A stretch of 64,000 nucleotides of DNA from contig CM040752.1 of assembly GCA_022829145.1 (NCBI GenBank), forward strand, positions 25,973,586-26,037,585, read 5' to 3'. Both the position numbers and the translations under genes were made by a program. Positions 39,907 to 52,700 of the stretch are shown here, in pieces (within the stretch, counting starts at the first letter, position 1; each line of letters opens with the position of its first letter). Below the pieces are notes generated by a model. It searched no databases. It saw only the letters and a program-made list of their open reading frames with translations, and was not told where the DNA came from. Origin of the DNA: Albula goreensis. Its lineage: Eukaryota > Chordata > Actinopteri > Albuliformes > Albulidae.

Positions 39907-40390
39907 ATGCTTTGTGGTTTAAAAACTGAATCAGAGTGAAATGTCAGTCACAGCCCTTGGTGAATAACTCCCCCCTTATTATTTTGAAGGGACTTGGCAC
40001 AAGTACATTACAAGGACTGCTGTGACCAGTGACCACAGAGAGCAGGGTTAATCTGACAGACACAGGGGTTCACGTGCTGAACGCTATCCACCAGGCTTGG
40101 AAGAGGGAATATGCCAAAAGAGATAGGAAGATCAAAGTGCGGTGATAATTCCAAGTTAATTATTTCTTAATTATCTAATGATTAAACAACAATCTTCCAT
40201 ATTTCATGGCCAGCATGCAGTTACCTACCATCAACCCTGCCATGGGGAAAAAATGCAGATCGAGCGCTTCTTCATGTCAGCTGCTTTCGCGTATGGCTTT
40301 CTGTTCGTACAAATTCCCCCTCCCCCTCATCCCTTTTCTTTTCCCCAACCCCCTCCCTGACAGAAGTCCCAGACTTCTTTTCATGGCTCC

Positions 40391-40424
40391 CCCTTCCCTT
40401 CCCTTCCCTTCCCTTCCTTCCTTT
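40391..40424. repeat. (CCCTT)n array
   Basis: Pentamer repeat in a pyrimidine-rich stretch. Confidence 0.9.
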
Positions 40425-40949
40425 CTGCACGTCCCTTTTTCCATCATTGTGCCCCCCACCCCCTGCCCCCACTGGCATTCCCTTAAGCTCGACCTTCACA
40501 CAACCCTGGCAGGGTGGTACAGCGACATGGGTGTTTGTTGTGTGTGCCTTGTTTTCCCTTTGAGCTCCCATGACGGGAGAGCACAGCAGGAGCTGCCCAA
40601 AATAAGCAGCCCCATCCTGGAAAGCACCCTCTCTGCCTCAGCCTTTAAGGCAGATCTGCACCCTCAGCGCATCTGCACCTCAGACCATTTTAAAGGTGAC
40701 ATCTATCATGTGATGACAAACAGCTCTAGAGGGAGTCATGAGTGAAGGGAATGGGGTTGCCAGTTCAGGGTGTTTACCAAAAATGCAGGGTACTTTTGGA
40801 GATGTATTGTACATTTTAGTCTTTTAGTCTGAGGATTTTTCAGACTACAACATCTGACTGACTCTGAGACCCTCAGGGTAAATTATAATTAAAATGTAAT
40901 TTTAGGATGTTGTAGAGCACATTAGGATAAAGCTATTGTACATATCTGG

Positions 40950-41175
40950 CAGAGGTGGGAAACCCTATTCCAAGAGGGCTATAATCTGTTCCTAGATTTA
41001 GTGCCCTCTTCTGCTCTTCATATTTAAACATAAACCAATCCAAGTTCATTTGAAAATACATAGCTGACATGTATGGCAAACATTAACAACTGAGGTAATT
41101 AAATAATTAGCAAGAGAAGTTGGCTTGAAAGGCAGAAACAGGTACAGCCCTTTGGAAAAGGGGTTCCCACACCAG
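40950..41175. mobile_element. Foldback MITE with imperfect 30-bp terminal inverted repeats (hAT-like)
   Basis: The left end begins CAGAGGTGGGAAACCC and runs to AGAGGGCT (40980). The right end (41146-41175), read in reverse complement, begins CTGGTGTGGGAACCCC and ends AAAGGGCT. About 24 of 30 positions agree with one gap. The CAG start and length of about 226 bp suit a non-autonomous hAT-type element, but I could not see an intact 8-bp target duplication. No transposase is present. Confidence 0.6.
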
Positions 41176-42851
41176 CTCAGTGGGAATCAAGGCATCCAGT
41201 GTTGGATACAGGAGGAATCCCAATCAGACGCATGGTTAAAGGCTGGAATGCAGCACGCATGCACCAGGCTGTTTATGAAAGGGAAGCAAGTCATGGTGGG
41301 TGAATGTGTGGGGAAGAGGGCTACATGATGCATGACATAGGCAGGCAGTTCTGGCACATTACTAACCGGGAAAAGCTGATACAATTAACACCTATAAATC
41401 AATACCAAAAGCCACTGCAAATGACATGTCCCCAATAATCACCTGAAACACCAGCATAATCCTAAAATCATATACAACACTAACTAGAAATGGCAAAGGA
41501 GCCAAATTACTCATAGGAGGAGAAGTGCAGTTACATTGTTTCAACAGAAGAGGGCGGGATATCTGGTGTAGATGGCAAAGACAATGCCTACTGGTGAATG
41601 GGAGTAGCTTTTATCTTTCATTTAATTTTGTGGTCCGCCTTTGACAGCGGCACTTTTACCATCTGATATAAAAGTTTGCTGAAATGAGGCAAAATGTGGC
41701 TCAGACTGGGCTATGAAGTCTTTCACCGTAATCTACACATAACTATACTTAAGGCTAGATGTTCCTCAAATGGTGAAAGCTCAATAGTTAGACTAGGAAA
41801 AAATGTCTTAGTTGTGACCAGAGGTCAAGCTCTTGCAAGAATCCAATATCCTCCCAAGCTCTTTTAATCAAAAGCGAGAAATGTTTTCTTTCAGACAAAC
41901 CAAATGAAAATCGCAGCTACTTTCAACATTCTTCCTGTTTCAAATACAAAAGATAAAGAGAAATGTTTTTAACATGGGGGAGGGGTGGCAGCCCAGGACA
42001 ACCCGAGCTCACAGCAGTACTACTTCTGCCTTTTATTTGATTCTACTGATTTGAGGCATAAAATGTCCTCTCCTGTAGGCCTAATCCCAGCTCTGTATCT
42101 CTCATTCCACCGTACCACACAAAAATGAATACATCCCCAACAGAAAAGGCATGTGTGTATGCAAAGGAGGAAACACAAAATATCGTTGACTCGTTAGAAA
42201 CCAGTCGTAATCAACAGCTACATCTCAGCCAAAAATGCTCTCTCCTTCTATCAATCATTCTACCGGATGAAAAAGGCAGAAAAAGCAGCTGAAGTATCTG
42301 TGTGAGTAATGATGGATCTGATTCAGATCCTCTGTGGGACAGCAGAAGATGAAGTCTTAAATAAAGAACATGAGGGCGGCTGGCAGCGTGTTTCAGAGGA
42401 GGGCACGCGCGTGTCTGCTCTCCTGAATTAACGGAGGAGGTTGCAGTGATGAGACAGGCCTACAAATACAGCTGGGAATTCCAAATTGGGAGCAAAGTGA
42501 AACTGAAAGAGTAAAGCAAAACTGCAAAGGCTTTGTAGACATTCACACATCCGACTTCAGATATGTAAAGACTGCTACATAGACTGAAAAGTTGCAGAGG
42601 GTGGAATGCTTATTGAAAAATAAATCAATTAAAATGAAAAAATTACAAAATGATGAAAATGATATTTTCCAAATAAAAAGCGGAGAAAGAAAAAAGATCA
42701 AAATAGACAACAGATACAAAAATGAGGAGAGAAAGGTAATTAGTTGAGAAAGCAGGAATGGAAAGATGATACAACACAGTGATTTGGACACAAAGATAGA
42801 GAAGAAAGAGAGAGGACAGACAGGGAAAGGACCCTGTAGGCAATGCCTCAC

Positions 42852-43007
42852 CGCTTTGTACGTCTTCTTCTGTCCGGCATGCTTTGGCGCTTTGCCAGGG
42901 TCAGTGCCAATCTCCACGTGCATGGCGTAGATGATGTCAAAGAAATCTTCCACCACTGCCACCCGCTTCAGGGAGGAGCTGTCCTGAGCAGAGCTCCCAT
43001 CAACACA
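42852..43007 (-). CDS. nol4l: nol4l coding exon 2
   Basis: This 156-nt exon encodes 52 residues (about 112-163 of the protein). It follows a good acceptor (ccctgtctttcag) and ends GCG|gtgagg, with both ends in phase 0. The peptide begins 'CVDGSSAQDSSSLKR' and continues with 'VAVVEDFFDIIYAMHVE', the strongly conserved hydrophobic and acidic helix of the NOL4 family, and ends 'KHAGQKKTYKA'. The serine-rich start is the variable part. Because the exon is a multiple of three and symmetric in phase, it could be skipped without shifting the frame, although that would remove a conserved block. A longer minus-strand reading frame that runs past the donor into the intron is read-through, not coding. 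Introns of about 19.3 kb and 3.6 kb flank the exon. Confidence 0.94.
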
Positions 43008-44142
43008 CTGAAAGACAGGGAGAAATCTTTCTCAAAAACATTTCTTACCTGGGGAACTTCAAAGGAACAGCCCAGAAACTGTGGAGAGCTAGAGAGCATA
43101 CAAAGCTATTTAGCACATTCACTGAAGAAAGACAAGACAAGATGAATTCTTCAGTGTGTACAATGCCTTCCTCAGAGTCAATGTCAAAGAGAAATATCAC
43201 CAATTTAAAATGCAAAGGAGACCTACAGTGTGTTTTGCACATTCTTTAAAACATGACAATTGTAAAGGAGTCAGTATTACTATTCCTGATGATAAAATAA
43301 AATAAACCAGCAAGGAAATGCATAATATATTACCAATTTCCTCAATTAAATTTAACAAAACTAGTACATTCTACCCTTGTGTTTCACTACCCTTGAGTGG
43401 GCCTTGTGTTTCACTAACAAATTCATCTGTTTTACAGTGATTATACAGAGTACAACTTTTAGCAGATGCAGAGACACTTGGGGTCATGAAAGTGTCAGAG
43501 TCCAACTCCACTTCACTGGCAGAATGCTGATGACATAAATGTAGTGAAAGGAAAAATAAATGAAAGCCAGTGGTAAACAAACCAATCCTCACACGAGTGC
43601 CTTGTTTTTTGTTCTTTTCTGTCAATAGCAGTGGAATGGTCACATGACTTTTTTAAAAAGCAAAAATCCACAGAAACTGCATGCAGAACACAACATGTTT
43701 CTTCTTGTCTTTATCTTTTTTTTTTGGCTTTTAGTTTTCGGTATCAATGTAACAGAGCAAATGTGACTAACATCTGCTCTGTGAAAAACAATATGTAGCC
43801 GATGATACACACATCAAGTGATACAGTAGTATTTTTGTTGATCAATACATTAATGATGAAATAGTACCCTTTGCAAATAAAACCAAGAAGAGTTTTTCAA
43901 GTCAACGAGCGGCAACTGGCTAAGTGACTTGGTTTCGAAAATAATTTTAAAGATGATCACAATTTAAGTAAATTCAGAAAAAGGACACATTTTATAGACG
44001 TTATAAAACAATCTCTTGCATGGTAGATTCACAATAATATCAGTAAAATTTGCTCCACTTTGCAGTTTAACACTAATGATGAAAAATAAGACTATGAGCA
44101 AACAGACCACTCTGGCACCCTGCTTTCCATAAGGCAAACCTT

Positions 44143-44156
44143 GTTGCCATGGAAAC
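44143..44156 (+). promoter_or_regulatory. RFX-type X-box (GTTGCCATGGAAAC)
   Basis: The 14-mer fits the X-box consensus (GTNRCC, 0-3 nt, RGYAAC) with one mismatch and is nearly palindromic. RFX factors bind such sites in ciliary and neural enhancers. It lies in intron 1, about 1.1 kb upstream of exon 2 on the minus strand. Binding is inference. Confidence 0.5.
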
Positions 44157-44737
44157 TACAGCCGACCTCTCGGGCAGGTGTGTGGGGCAGCAGGTCACAT
44201 GACACAGATGGCTGCACCTAGTAAAACTTGAATTGCTACAACGGTCACGACAGTGAGGGCCATCTGATTTACACACACTTCAAACCCATAGAGACAAAAG
44301 AAAATATCTTCCTTTTCCTTTTCTTCTTTTTCATGTTTTGCCTTCTTCCTTCCTTTTTCATTTCTACCCCTTTTAATTTGTTTTTGTCACATCAACTGCT
44401 TCTTAATATTTTTTTCATGGAACTGACCTATTTCACAATGCAAAAACAAGAAATTGTCCAGGGCTGTATATTTGTCAACTTGATGTTTCACAGGACTGGG
44501 GCAAACTGGAGGCCTGGAGGAAGGGGGTGTTGTGGGACGTGTGAAAAAAGAAAGAGAAAGGGACCTACCCCTCTCTCATTATTCTCTAAACTCTGATCCT
44601 TTGGCACCCATTAGCGGACAGAGCACCAAGAAAGTCAATCCACCACCACGCAACTCTCCTTTCCCTTTCTCCCTTGCTCTCCCACTCTAGCACTCTCCCC
44701 TTCTCCCTCTCTCTCCAGAGTGTGCCAGGTAATGAGG

Positions 44738-44751
44738 GTTGCCATGGCAGC
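44738..44751 (+). promoter_or_regulatory. RFX-type X-box (GTTGCCATGGCAGC)
   Basis: This is a second X-box-like site 595 bp from the first, with the same GTTGCCATGG core and one mismatch in the second half-site. Confidence 0.45.
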
Positions 44752-44824
44752 AAGGCACAGCTTACAGAACGGGTGAGCTTAAATCAAGCCTTCCCTGGCC
44801 ACTCTACTTACTTGTGCTTTTATC

Positions 44825-44876
44825 ATAATAATAATAATAAAAAAAATAATAATAATCATCATCACCATCATCATCA
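44825..44876. repeat. (AAT)n and (ATC)n compound microsatellite
   Basis: AAT units change into ATC units; a further AAT/ATT-rich stretch follows at 44897-44940. Confidence 0.9.
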
Positions 44877-45089
44877 GTAAAACTATGAGTAGCAGCAATA
44901 ATAAAAAGTCTACAAATTATTTGTTATTATTATTATAAAATATCATTACCTATCATTGCTATTTCTATTGTTGTAACTCAATGCTGTCTAATAAGCCAAA
45001 GCTCCATGTTGACAAAATATCTGACGGCTTCGCTAGCTGGCTTTCTCGGTTCATCGCAATCTCAGAAAATTACAACACCCTTCAGGAGA

Positions 45090-46160
45090 GGGGACACGTG
45101 TGCTGCCCCGCTGCCCGTGTGACCGGGACAAATGATGCGGCGACATGATGCTGCTTCCCCACCCCCCTACGGTTCCGGGGCACATCACCGGTACGGGACG
45201 CGACTGCGCGTGACAGGAGGAGCCCCAGTGTGCTGAGATATGTGGGGCATGGGGGAGGGCCGACCCTTCAGGCGCAGACTTTGCCGGCGCTGGGTCAAAG
45301 TCAGAGCAGTGAAGAGCAGGGCGAAGCCCAGCCTGTCCCTGGCATCCGCCATGCGCCTGGCACTCACACAATGCCAGCATCCACCTTAAACAGGGCAGAG
45401 GGGGCTGGGACACGCAATTCCACAGGCCGTATCATTAAATGTGCTGTCATACAGCATGTAGCGCCCCCGCTTGGTTGCACGGGCCTGTCGCATCTGGATA
45501 ACAGTTGGGCCATTGAGCCTATCAAACCTAGACACGGCTCTCACACGCAGCACACAATGTCTATGTTTCCATATGGTCAGAGGAGATGGGTGAAATCCAG
45601 TGAGGGAAGGAAGCAAAAAGAGAACAGAAGAATGAAAGAACTATTTTTCTTATACCCATTTGGATGGTCTTTTGTCGAGATAATGAAATAACCTCTGAGC
45701 TCCAACAGCTAATGCGCTCTGTCACCCCCATGAGTACAACCTCAGGTATCTCCCTTTGCTTGCTTTCAAATGCCTTGCCAAACTGACTCGTTTTCTCCCT
45801 CTCTGCCGCCCTCCCTCCATCTTCCTCTCTCTTTCTATCCCTCTCCCCCACTCTGCCTTACTCCTGAACCTGGAGGCCCCTGTTGTCCCTGACTGCATAG
45901 AATAATTACAGTCCCCCCCCCCCCCAACCTCCCCACTCTCACTCCTCCGTCCCGTTCCAAACAGCTCTGTTGCTAGGAGACTGGAGGGGTCGATTCTGTA
46001 AACGGCCGCCTGCCCTCCACCCTGCCCCCCTCGGCAGTCAGATGGAGGAGGCAACCGATGTGGTGGAGTGAGGGCGGAGGAGTGCGCTGCCCCGCGAAGC
46101 CTGCACAGCCCTGCGGACAAGCGGTGGCGGTAACCGCGGGGGGGTGAATTGTACAGGGCA
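45090..46160. promoter_or_regulatory. CpG-rich patches in intron 1
   Basis: Two CpG-rich patches (about 45095-45310 and 46000-46145) lie in intron 1, separated by pyrimidine-rich DNA with a 13-C run at 45913-45925. A CTCF-like core with GGGGGCGCT is present on the minus strand near 45455-45470. Two RFX-type X-boxes sit just to the left (44143, 44738). A minus-strand frame of 190 codons (46294-45722) is a chance frame in GC-rich DNA. I regard this as a candidate enhancer or promoter block; function is inference. Confidence 0.3.
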
Positions 46161-47001
46161 GTGGATAAAACCTTCAGGAAAAAGATGCAAGAAAAGGCGC
46201 TGCTTAAAATAAAATGGCCCAGCTGGCCCTGCGACAGCAAGCAGACACACTGACAGCGCCTGTACCACCACTGGGCACATGGCTTTTCTGACACAATTCC
46301 CCTTATTCCAAATTCCTTTGTTTGTTAAGCTGCAGTGATTGGTTTGATTGATTTTTTGTTTATTTGTTTGCTGGTTTATGGCAAACTTGTGATGGCACCG
46401 GTTTATGTTGTGGGCAGGAATCTTGTTTCGCAGCGGGATGCGATGTACATTTCTGCAAGTATTCTGGAAAGAGTCAGAATCTGTGCGAATGTGTGATTCT
46501 CTCAGCCAGCGTTTCATTCTGATCTTGTTTTGCAGTCTGTGGGCGCTGAGCGGAGTGGAGCGTATAGCAGCTCAGTGCCATTTCCTGCAGAAGCCTCCTA
46601 ATCGCCGTATATGCTGGGCACAACATGGAAGAGCTCTGGACGGATTCTCACAACTAGTCAGTCGCACTGACGGCATGCAAACCTGCCACTTGAGGGTGGA
46701 GGGTGATCAGGCATGAGTGTCTGTCGGAGGAGAAAACGGGGACTGAGTGAGCAGAGAGAGAGAAAGAGAGGAAGAGGGATGAGGGGGGAAGGGGTCACAT
46801 AAGAGTGTTCACAACTCTGATAACTTCATTACAAATGTGACAATGGGTCACACTCCACAAACCAACCAGCCAAAACGGCCAGGTCAATACATAAATGGGC
46901 CTTGTGTTTCAAATGAAAAAGTTACAAAGGGGATTGTCTGGCTTTGGCTGTGAAGGGATTTATTTTAGCCTGAGAGGATAAGCACAGGTAGAAATACAAA
47001 G

Positions 47002-47088
47002 TCTTTCTCTCCTCCTCTCTCTCTCTCTCTGTCTCACACCCTCTCTCTCCCTGTCCCTTGCTCTCTCTCTCGCTCTCTTGCTCTCTCA
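47002..47088. repeat. CT-rich tract
   Basis: Imperfect CT repeat interrupted by CACACCC and CCCTGTCCC. Confidence 0.85.
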
Positions 47089-47371
47089 GTTCATAAAGCC
47101 CCTTCATTATATCCACATTACCTCCGTGTTTTGCCTGCACGCTCCTCCTCTCTTGAGGATGATTAAACACTCCACAATCCCAATATCTCCTGGCAGATGC
47201 AACAAAAGACGCTTCCCTTGTTCTACTACAGGGAGCATCCATACGCTGCCACATGTAATTCCCCAGGTTTCATTGTCACAACTCCTCTTGTTATACAGCT
47301 ACAATTAAGCCACTGACAACACATGGAATACGAAAAACTTAAATGCAACAATAAAATAATGTACTAATAAC

Positions 47372-47480
47372 ATGCGAGGTGAGGGAACTGGATCTCTGCC
47401 TAGATGGTCACTAGTTAGAATCCTGAGCATTTCTCTTGTACCCCTTGAGTGTGCTGTTTACTCTGAATTGCATTACAAAC
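47372..47480 (+). mobile_element. Decayed tRNA-derived SINE fragment
   Basis: The phrases 'GATGGTCACTAGTTAGAATCC' (positions 47403-47423, similar to a tRNA B-box region) and 'TTGTACCCCTTGAG' followed by 'CTCTGAATTGCATTA' match the head and body of fish tRNA-type SINEs. It is truncated and mutated, so no polymerase III activity is expected. Confidence 0.4.
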
Positions 47481-47760
47481 ACAGAGCTATTTGAATGCAT
47501 GTTATGAAAAAGCTTTGCAAGCCACCTGGTTACAGGCATCTGCGAAGCAAGAAAAATAATGCAATTCCACACTTATTAGTAATAATTATAAATCATTACC
47601 ATAATTGTTACTATTGGGGCTAATAATGATTATTGTTATTATTTTTATTATTTATCATTAATTATCCTTGAGCTGAATCTGTCAACATAATTACGCAGGG
47701 TGATGAAGCTTGTGCAATGACAAGCTCACACATTGCTGTAATTACAGTTGTAAGAAAAAG

Positions 47761-47786
47761 AGACAGACAGACAGACAGACAGACAG
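47761..47786. repeat. (AGAC)n microsatellite
   Basis: Six tetranucleotide units. Confidence 0.93.
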
Positions 47787-48766
47787 GCAATCAGGGATGG
47801 CCCTAATGAGAAAGCAGAGTTTAGCTAATTATCTAGAGGCAGAGAAGGGGGCACTGTCTGTTCTGAGGGAGGGGGGAGGGGTACGAGCATGGGGGACGGA
47901 CAGGCAAGCTTTTGTCCCTCTGTGGCATCCTCTCAGACGAGGGGGCGGAAGAGCAGGGCGAGGAGGTGTAGACATCTATTCACAAAAAAAGCCCTGGTCT
48001 CGATGTGCCTGTCTGTCCCCTCTGTGACTTGTGTGCATGTGGCGCTGGTGTCAGGCGCCCCCTGTGCCCAGGCTGGGCATGAACACAGCTCCTGCTCTCT
48101 AAAACAAACGCACAGGAAACATTAGGCGGGGCATTAAGGTAAAAGAGCTGTTTTATTAGGAGCCTTATGGTATGATTAATCTGACGGGGGTTGGGAGGGA
48201 GGAGGCGCTGAATCTGGCTCACGGTTGGACGGGTCAATGATGGTTCCTGTTTGCCTGGGTCCGCTGGTGTGGAGGCAGTTAATCACACACTTACACACCA
48301 GCGTCACAGAGAGAAAACAGACCTCAGTGGTTTACAGAGTGTGTCAGGGAGCACATTGGGATGAATTTATGGGGCGTGCTATGACTTGGCCGGATTATGT
48401 TCATGTATTTGTGTTTAAAACCTGAAAACACTCCCTTTGGTATCAACAGAAATGCAGATATATACCATTACGCTGTGCGCAAGACTCCCTCTGGAAATAC
48501 AGCAGGCACAAATCCACTCAGGAACTGGCCAGGCACAAAAAACGAGATGGACTACAGACAAAGCGCGTTTCATGGCTGTGTATTTGTGTGTGCGTGTGAG
48601 TGTGACTGTGACAGTGCCCGTGCATGTTTGGTATGTTTGTGTTTAACACAACCTGTATGAAGAGCTTGTGTAGGTGTGTGTATGAGACAGAGAGGCCGTC
48701 TGTGTGTTGTATTGTGTGTGTGCGTGTGTGTCTGTGTGTGAGACAGAGGCAGTCAGTGTTGTTCCA

Positions 48767-48776
<10 letters not shown>

Positions 48777-48846
<70 letters not shown>
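48777..48846. repeat. (TG)35 microsatellite
   Basis: The longest uninterrupted dinucleotide run of the window, preceded by imperfect TG-rich DNA from about 48575. Confidence 0.97.
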
Positions 48847-48848
<2 letters not shown>

Positions 48849-49048
48849 ATACACACTACAGGACACTGCAGGCTGTGCCTTTGTGCTCCTCTCTCCCAGG
48901 GTGTGCGTGGGGGGCTGCAGTTGATAATGAGGAGATGAGACGCTCTTCCTCAGTCCCTGGCAGTTGGCGGACAGGGGGTGGAAATTGAGGCCCCAGAGCC
49001 AATTAAAAATGGTGTTAATTTCTCTTCTACTGGGAGGCAAAAAAACCA

Positions 49049-49062
49049 TTCTCCATGGCAAC
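49049..49062 (-). promoter_or_regulatory. RFX X-box half-site plus core (GTTGCCATGGAGAA)
   Basis: This third copy of the GTTGCCATGG core, on the minus strand of intron 1, has a perfect first half-site but a poor second half-site. Confidence 0.3.
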
Positions 49063-49578
49063 CAGGAGAAAGCAAAGGGGAGGAAAGCGGAGCAACGAGA
49101 GCGAGAGACTGCCAGGGCCAAGAACAGCACATTCACAGACCTAGCCCGGAGGACAGACCGAACTAATCAAAAGCCCAAAAACACATAAGCTTATGATGGT
49201 GCTAAGGCAAAGCATGTGGGGTATATAGGGATGGGGGTGAACTGCACATCTCTGTACCTCGTTCTATCACCAGAAAAATAACGCGGAAGAGAAAACACAT
49301 CCATCTCTGAGCCGCTCTCCCTTGGCCTTAGGCGCGGCGTTGTGTTGGGGGTGGGGGGTGCTGCATAGGAACGCACGGAAAGTCAGGAGAGCTTTAGAGC
49401 AGTGAGAGTCCCAACCCCCCCCACCTCCAGCCCCCCTGGGATCAGAGCCAGATCAGAACCCTCCTCACTCACACCACATCCTACAGAGCAGCAGCAGGCT
49501 GGCAGGAGGCCTCACAGCAGTGAGAGAGAGGGAGAGAGGCACACTCCCTGGAAGTGGGTCACCCTTCCTGTATCTGAG

Positions 49579-49775
49579 TCTGTGAGTGTGTGTGTGAGTG
49601 AGTGTGAATGTGCACGTGCATGTGTGTGAGTGTGTGTGGGCGTGAAAGTGCGTAAAAGTCTGAGCATTTTTGTGTGCATGTGTGCAGAGAAAGAGAGCAT
49701 ACATATGTGAGTTTCAGTGAGAGAGACAGTATGTGTATGTTTGTCTGTGTGTGTGCGCGTGTGTGTGTGTATGTG
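49579..49775. repeat. Imperfect TG-rich tract
   Basis: Interrupted TG/GAGTG-rich stretch of about 200 bp that produces artefactual His/Thr-rich frames on the minus strand. Confidence 0.85.
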
Positions 49776-52700
49776 AGTAACTACGGACATTATCTAACAT
49801 GGGCATCACCAGTGCAGGCCTTACAGTTGCAATAATGAAATAATTTGGACAGGCCACCACTGGACATAACCAACAGAAGGAAAAATCACTTCTAAAGCCT
49901 TTTTTCCATTGCCACGGTGGTACAATGTTTAGATTACCAAACCATTACCCAAAGGTGCTGGAAAGAAGGAAATGTGGGGAAAACTAGTTAGCAATAGTTA
50001 AAACAATATAGTTCTATTATAAAATCAAATATAACACTTGATTATTCATATTCAATATTTATTATCCTCCAAAGTAATACTAATATTACACTATACACTG
50101 GCTTGGACCAATCAGGGTACATCATAATTCTGTCCATGGAAAATTAGAGAAAAATATATTGAGGAATCAGTTACTGCTATCTTGTTGCTGATGCACCCTA
50201 AAAAATTATTAATGTTAAAAGGTTGTGTGAGGGGAATAAGCTAGGCAGCAACGTGCTGCTTGATGTTCCCAGTCTACATGCTGAAGTCAAGCGGTCTTCC
50301 TCCTCAGAGACTTAAACTACACCCAATTAATCTATACCAAAAAATAATTAAGCTAATTTACTACATGGTAAAAATGGTGTAATTTCCAGTTTTTCAGTAG
50401 TGACACAGGAAATGAATCCATTTGATGTAACGTTTTGTTCTCTACCCCTGTGAGCTAATGTAATGTAGACATAATGAGCTTCCTCAGGGCCCAGCTCTCC
50501 ACTGTCTCAATATGCTTGTACTTAACAGTGCGTTACACATGGGAGAGCTCCTGTGCCAGTCCAAAGAGAAGGGAGAAAAGATATTTACACAGTTCTGATG
50601 ACATGGCAACAACTTGCTACAGCTCCTTCAATTAAATACTGTGTTTCCACCTGATTTGTGTGACTATTTATAAAATGAACTTCTGGTGAATGTAAACAGC
50701 TGTACAACTGAATGATCAGCAAGTGTACAGTCAGTTTGAAATTTCAAATGAAAATTTTAATATGTATCACTCTATTTCCAAAAACTGTTCTCTGCTATAT
50801 ACCTGCTACAGGCAGCATCTGTGCTGTATACTGTATATTGTATTAACATTCTTTGCTGAGATGCTGTCTGGAAAACAACATATTTTACAAAGTTTATCAA
50901 GATGAAAGTTGTTGGTTTGCTATAAATGTCGTGCAGATTCTTTGAGCCTGCCAGTGACACACTGACTGTGCAATGGCCACTGCTCTGAGGGTACAGGCCA
51001 GGCAGCTGTGAACTGGCACTGCTGGCTGGGTGCTGGGCACACAACACACACCACATGGTCTCAGTCTGTTTGACCAGCTGGCCACAAAGCATGAGGGAGT
51101 GAGCGAGCATACACAAACACACGCACGTACACCACTGGAGAAGCAGATGATGCAAAATGACCAAAATGACCACCATTCCAGACTGTCCCACAGTGAAACT
51201 CTATCAGATCAGCACAACAGTTACCATACTCCATTCCCCAAGGTCAAAAACTTCACTATGGCAAGGGGCAGGAACATCTCATTCACATACACAAGTCTGC
51301 ATTCAAAAAACATTTCAAAACCAGATGAAAACTGATGAATGCGGATTATGTGGAGCAACAAAACAACCAAAATTGGACCACTGAACCAAACTCTGCAGTC
51401 TGGAGAAGTAATTTTCCACATGCAGTCCTATTAATTGCATGGGATAGATTACGCTTACATCTCAGAGTCATGTTAAAAAGCCAAGATTGAGCTCAGTGGA
51501 ATGTAAGTGAACATTAGCATGTATCTTCTTTTGTCCCTGACTCTTACACTGCAGGAATACACTCCACTCTTCTGCAGGATGCCCCTGAGCAGAACTCCTG
51601 CTCTCTCATCGAGCCTTTCAGCACAAACACCGACTCTTCCTCCCACTCCCAATTCTCTGCTCATTCACCCCTCCACCTCCCACATCTCAGCCTCCAGCTA
51701 CACCTCCACCGTAGAAACTGCATCCCAGGTTACAGTGCAAGCCGGCCAGGGGGAATAAAAACTGGCTTCGTTTCTTCAGTCGTGTCACGTGACCTTTGCT
51801 GCCAGCTTACCCTATGCTGTGAAGCCACCTTGCCTGGCCTTGCATCAGATCCACTGAAGGAGGGCAAATCAACATGAAGGTACTCAGTCTGGATTGCTAA
51901 ACTCCCCAATACTGATTGGTCTTGCCAGTTTGTCAATTGCAGAGCCAAAGTGTGGAGGTACATGTTAGCTCACATCTCTGTGAGCAGGATGGTGCCAAAA
52001 TTACAGCTGATTCCACATTATCTAACATGATTGTGTGCAAGCATAATGACAGCCATTGGAGAGCTCAGAAAACAAAAATGATGAGGAAAAAAAAACTGGA
52101 CCAACATTTTTATAATTGGAGATGAACTTAACACACACATCTATAGTGGGAGAATAGCATACACTGCAACAAGCTGAAACACAGCTTTAATGTCCCACAC
52201 ATATAGCAGGCTAGTTGGACATCAGTAACTGCCTAAACTTTACGCTGCTAAATCGTACAATGATTTGACAGATCCTCATGCTTTTATGCACCATGTGCAT
52301 ATGTATAAAAATTTCTGAAGTGGAAAAAGTATAGTGCATATGTATGATTTGTGCATGGGTCTTAAACAGGCCATATGCATACAGATGATAATGCTCCCAT
52401 TCACATGAAAGACATCAATGTACCCTTCACCATCCATCAATGTGTGACAAGTAACGAGGAGAGAAATATGTAAAATAACCCAAAGATAAAAAAATGTAAT
52501 TTTAACATCACAACAGAAGTCCATCTATGTCAACCAACCACACACACACATCCACAGCCCATGGATCGAACAGTATGGAAGAGAATTCTCAGTCCATAGA
52601 GTTCACCTTCAGGTCTATACACTCTTGAAAGTCCTTACAACCCTCCCCCACCTGCCAATCACTCGCCACTCGCCACCTTCATTCTCAGTTTCAGGCCCCA

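Larger units (their letters stand above)
39292..42851 (-). other. nol4l: nol4l intron 2 (about 3.6 kb)
   Basis: The intron has clear splice sites (gtgagg to ttggtgcag). It contains a (GA)n run at 39861-39903, a C/T-rich tract with CCCTT repeats near 40.4 kb and a foldback MITE at 40950-41175. The rest (41.2-42.8 kb) is unremarkable AT-rich sequence. A plus-strand frame of 179 codons at 40206-40745 crosses the CCCTT repeat and resembles no protein I know. Confidence 0.85.

Noticed and set aside
40206-40745. 179-codon plus-strand open frame
   Set aside because: It crosses a CCCTT repeat and pyrimidine-rich sequence, and its proline/leucine/serine composition follows from that; no known family.
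42543-42962. 139-codon minus-strand frame at exon 2
   Set aside because: Only its first part is coding; the rest reads through the gtgagg donor into intron 2.
45722-46294. 190-codon minus-strand open frame
   Set aside because: It lies in GC-rich and C-run DNA, has no recognisable domain or splice context, and overlaps a CpG-rich patch; best explained as a chance frame.
48518-49136. His/Thr- or Val/Cys-repeat proteins
   Set aside because: These are translations of the TG/CA microsatellite at 48777-48846 and of similar runs elsewhere.
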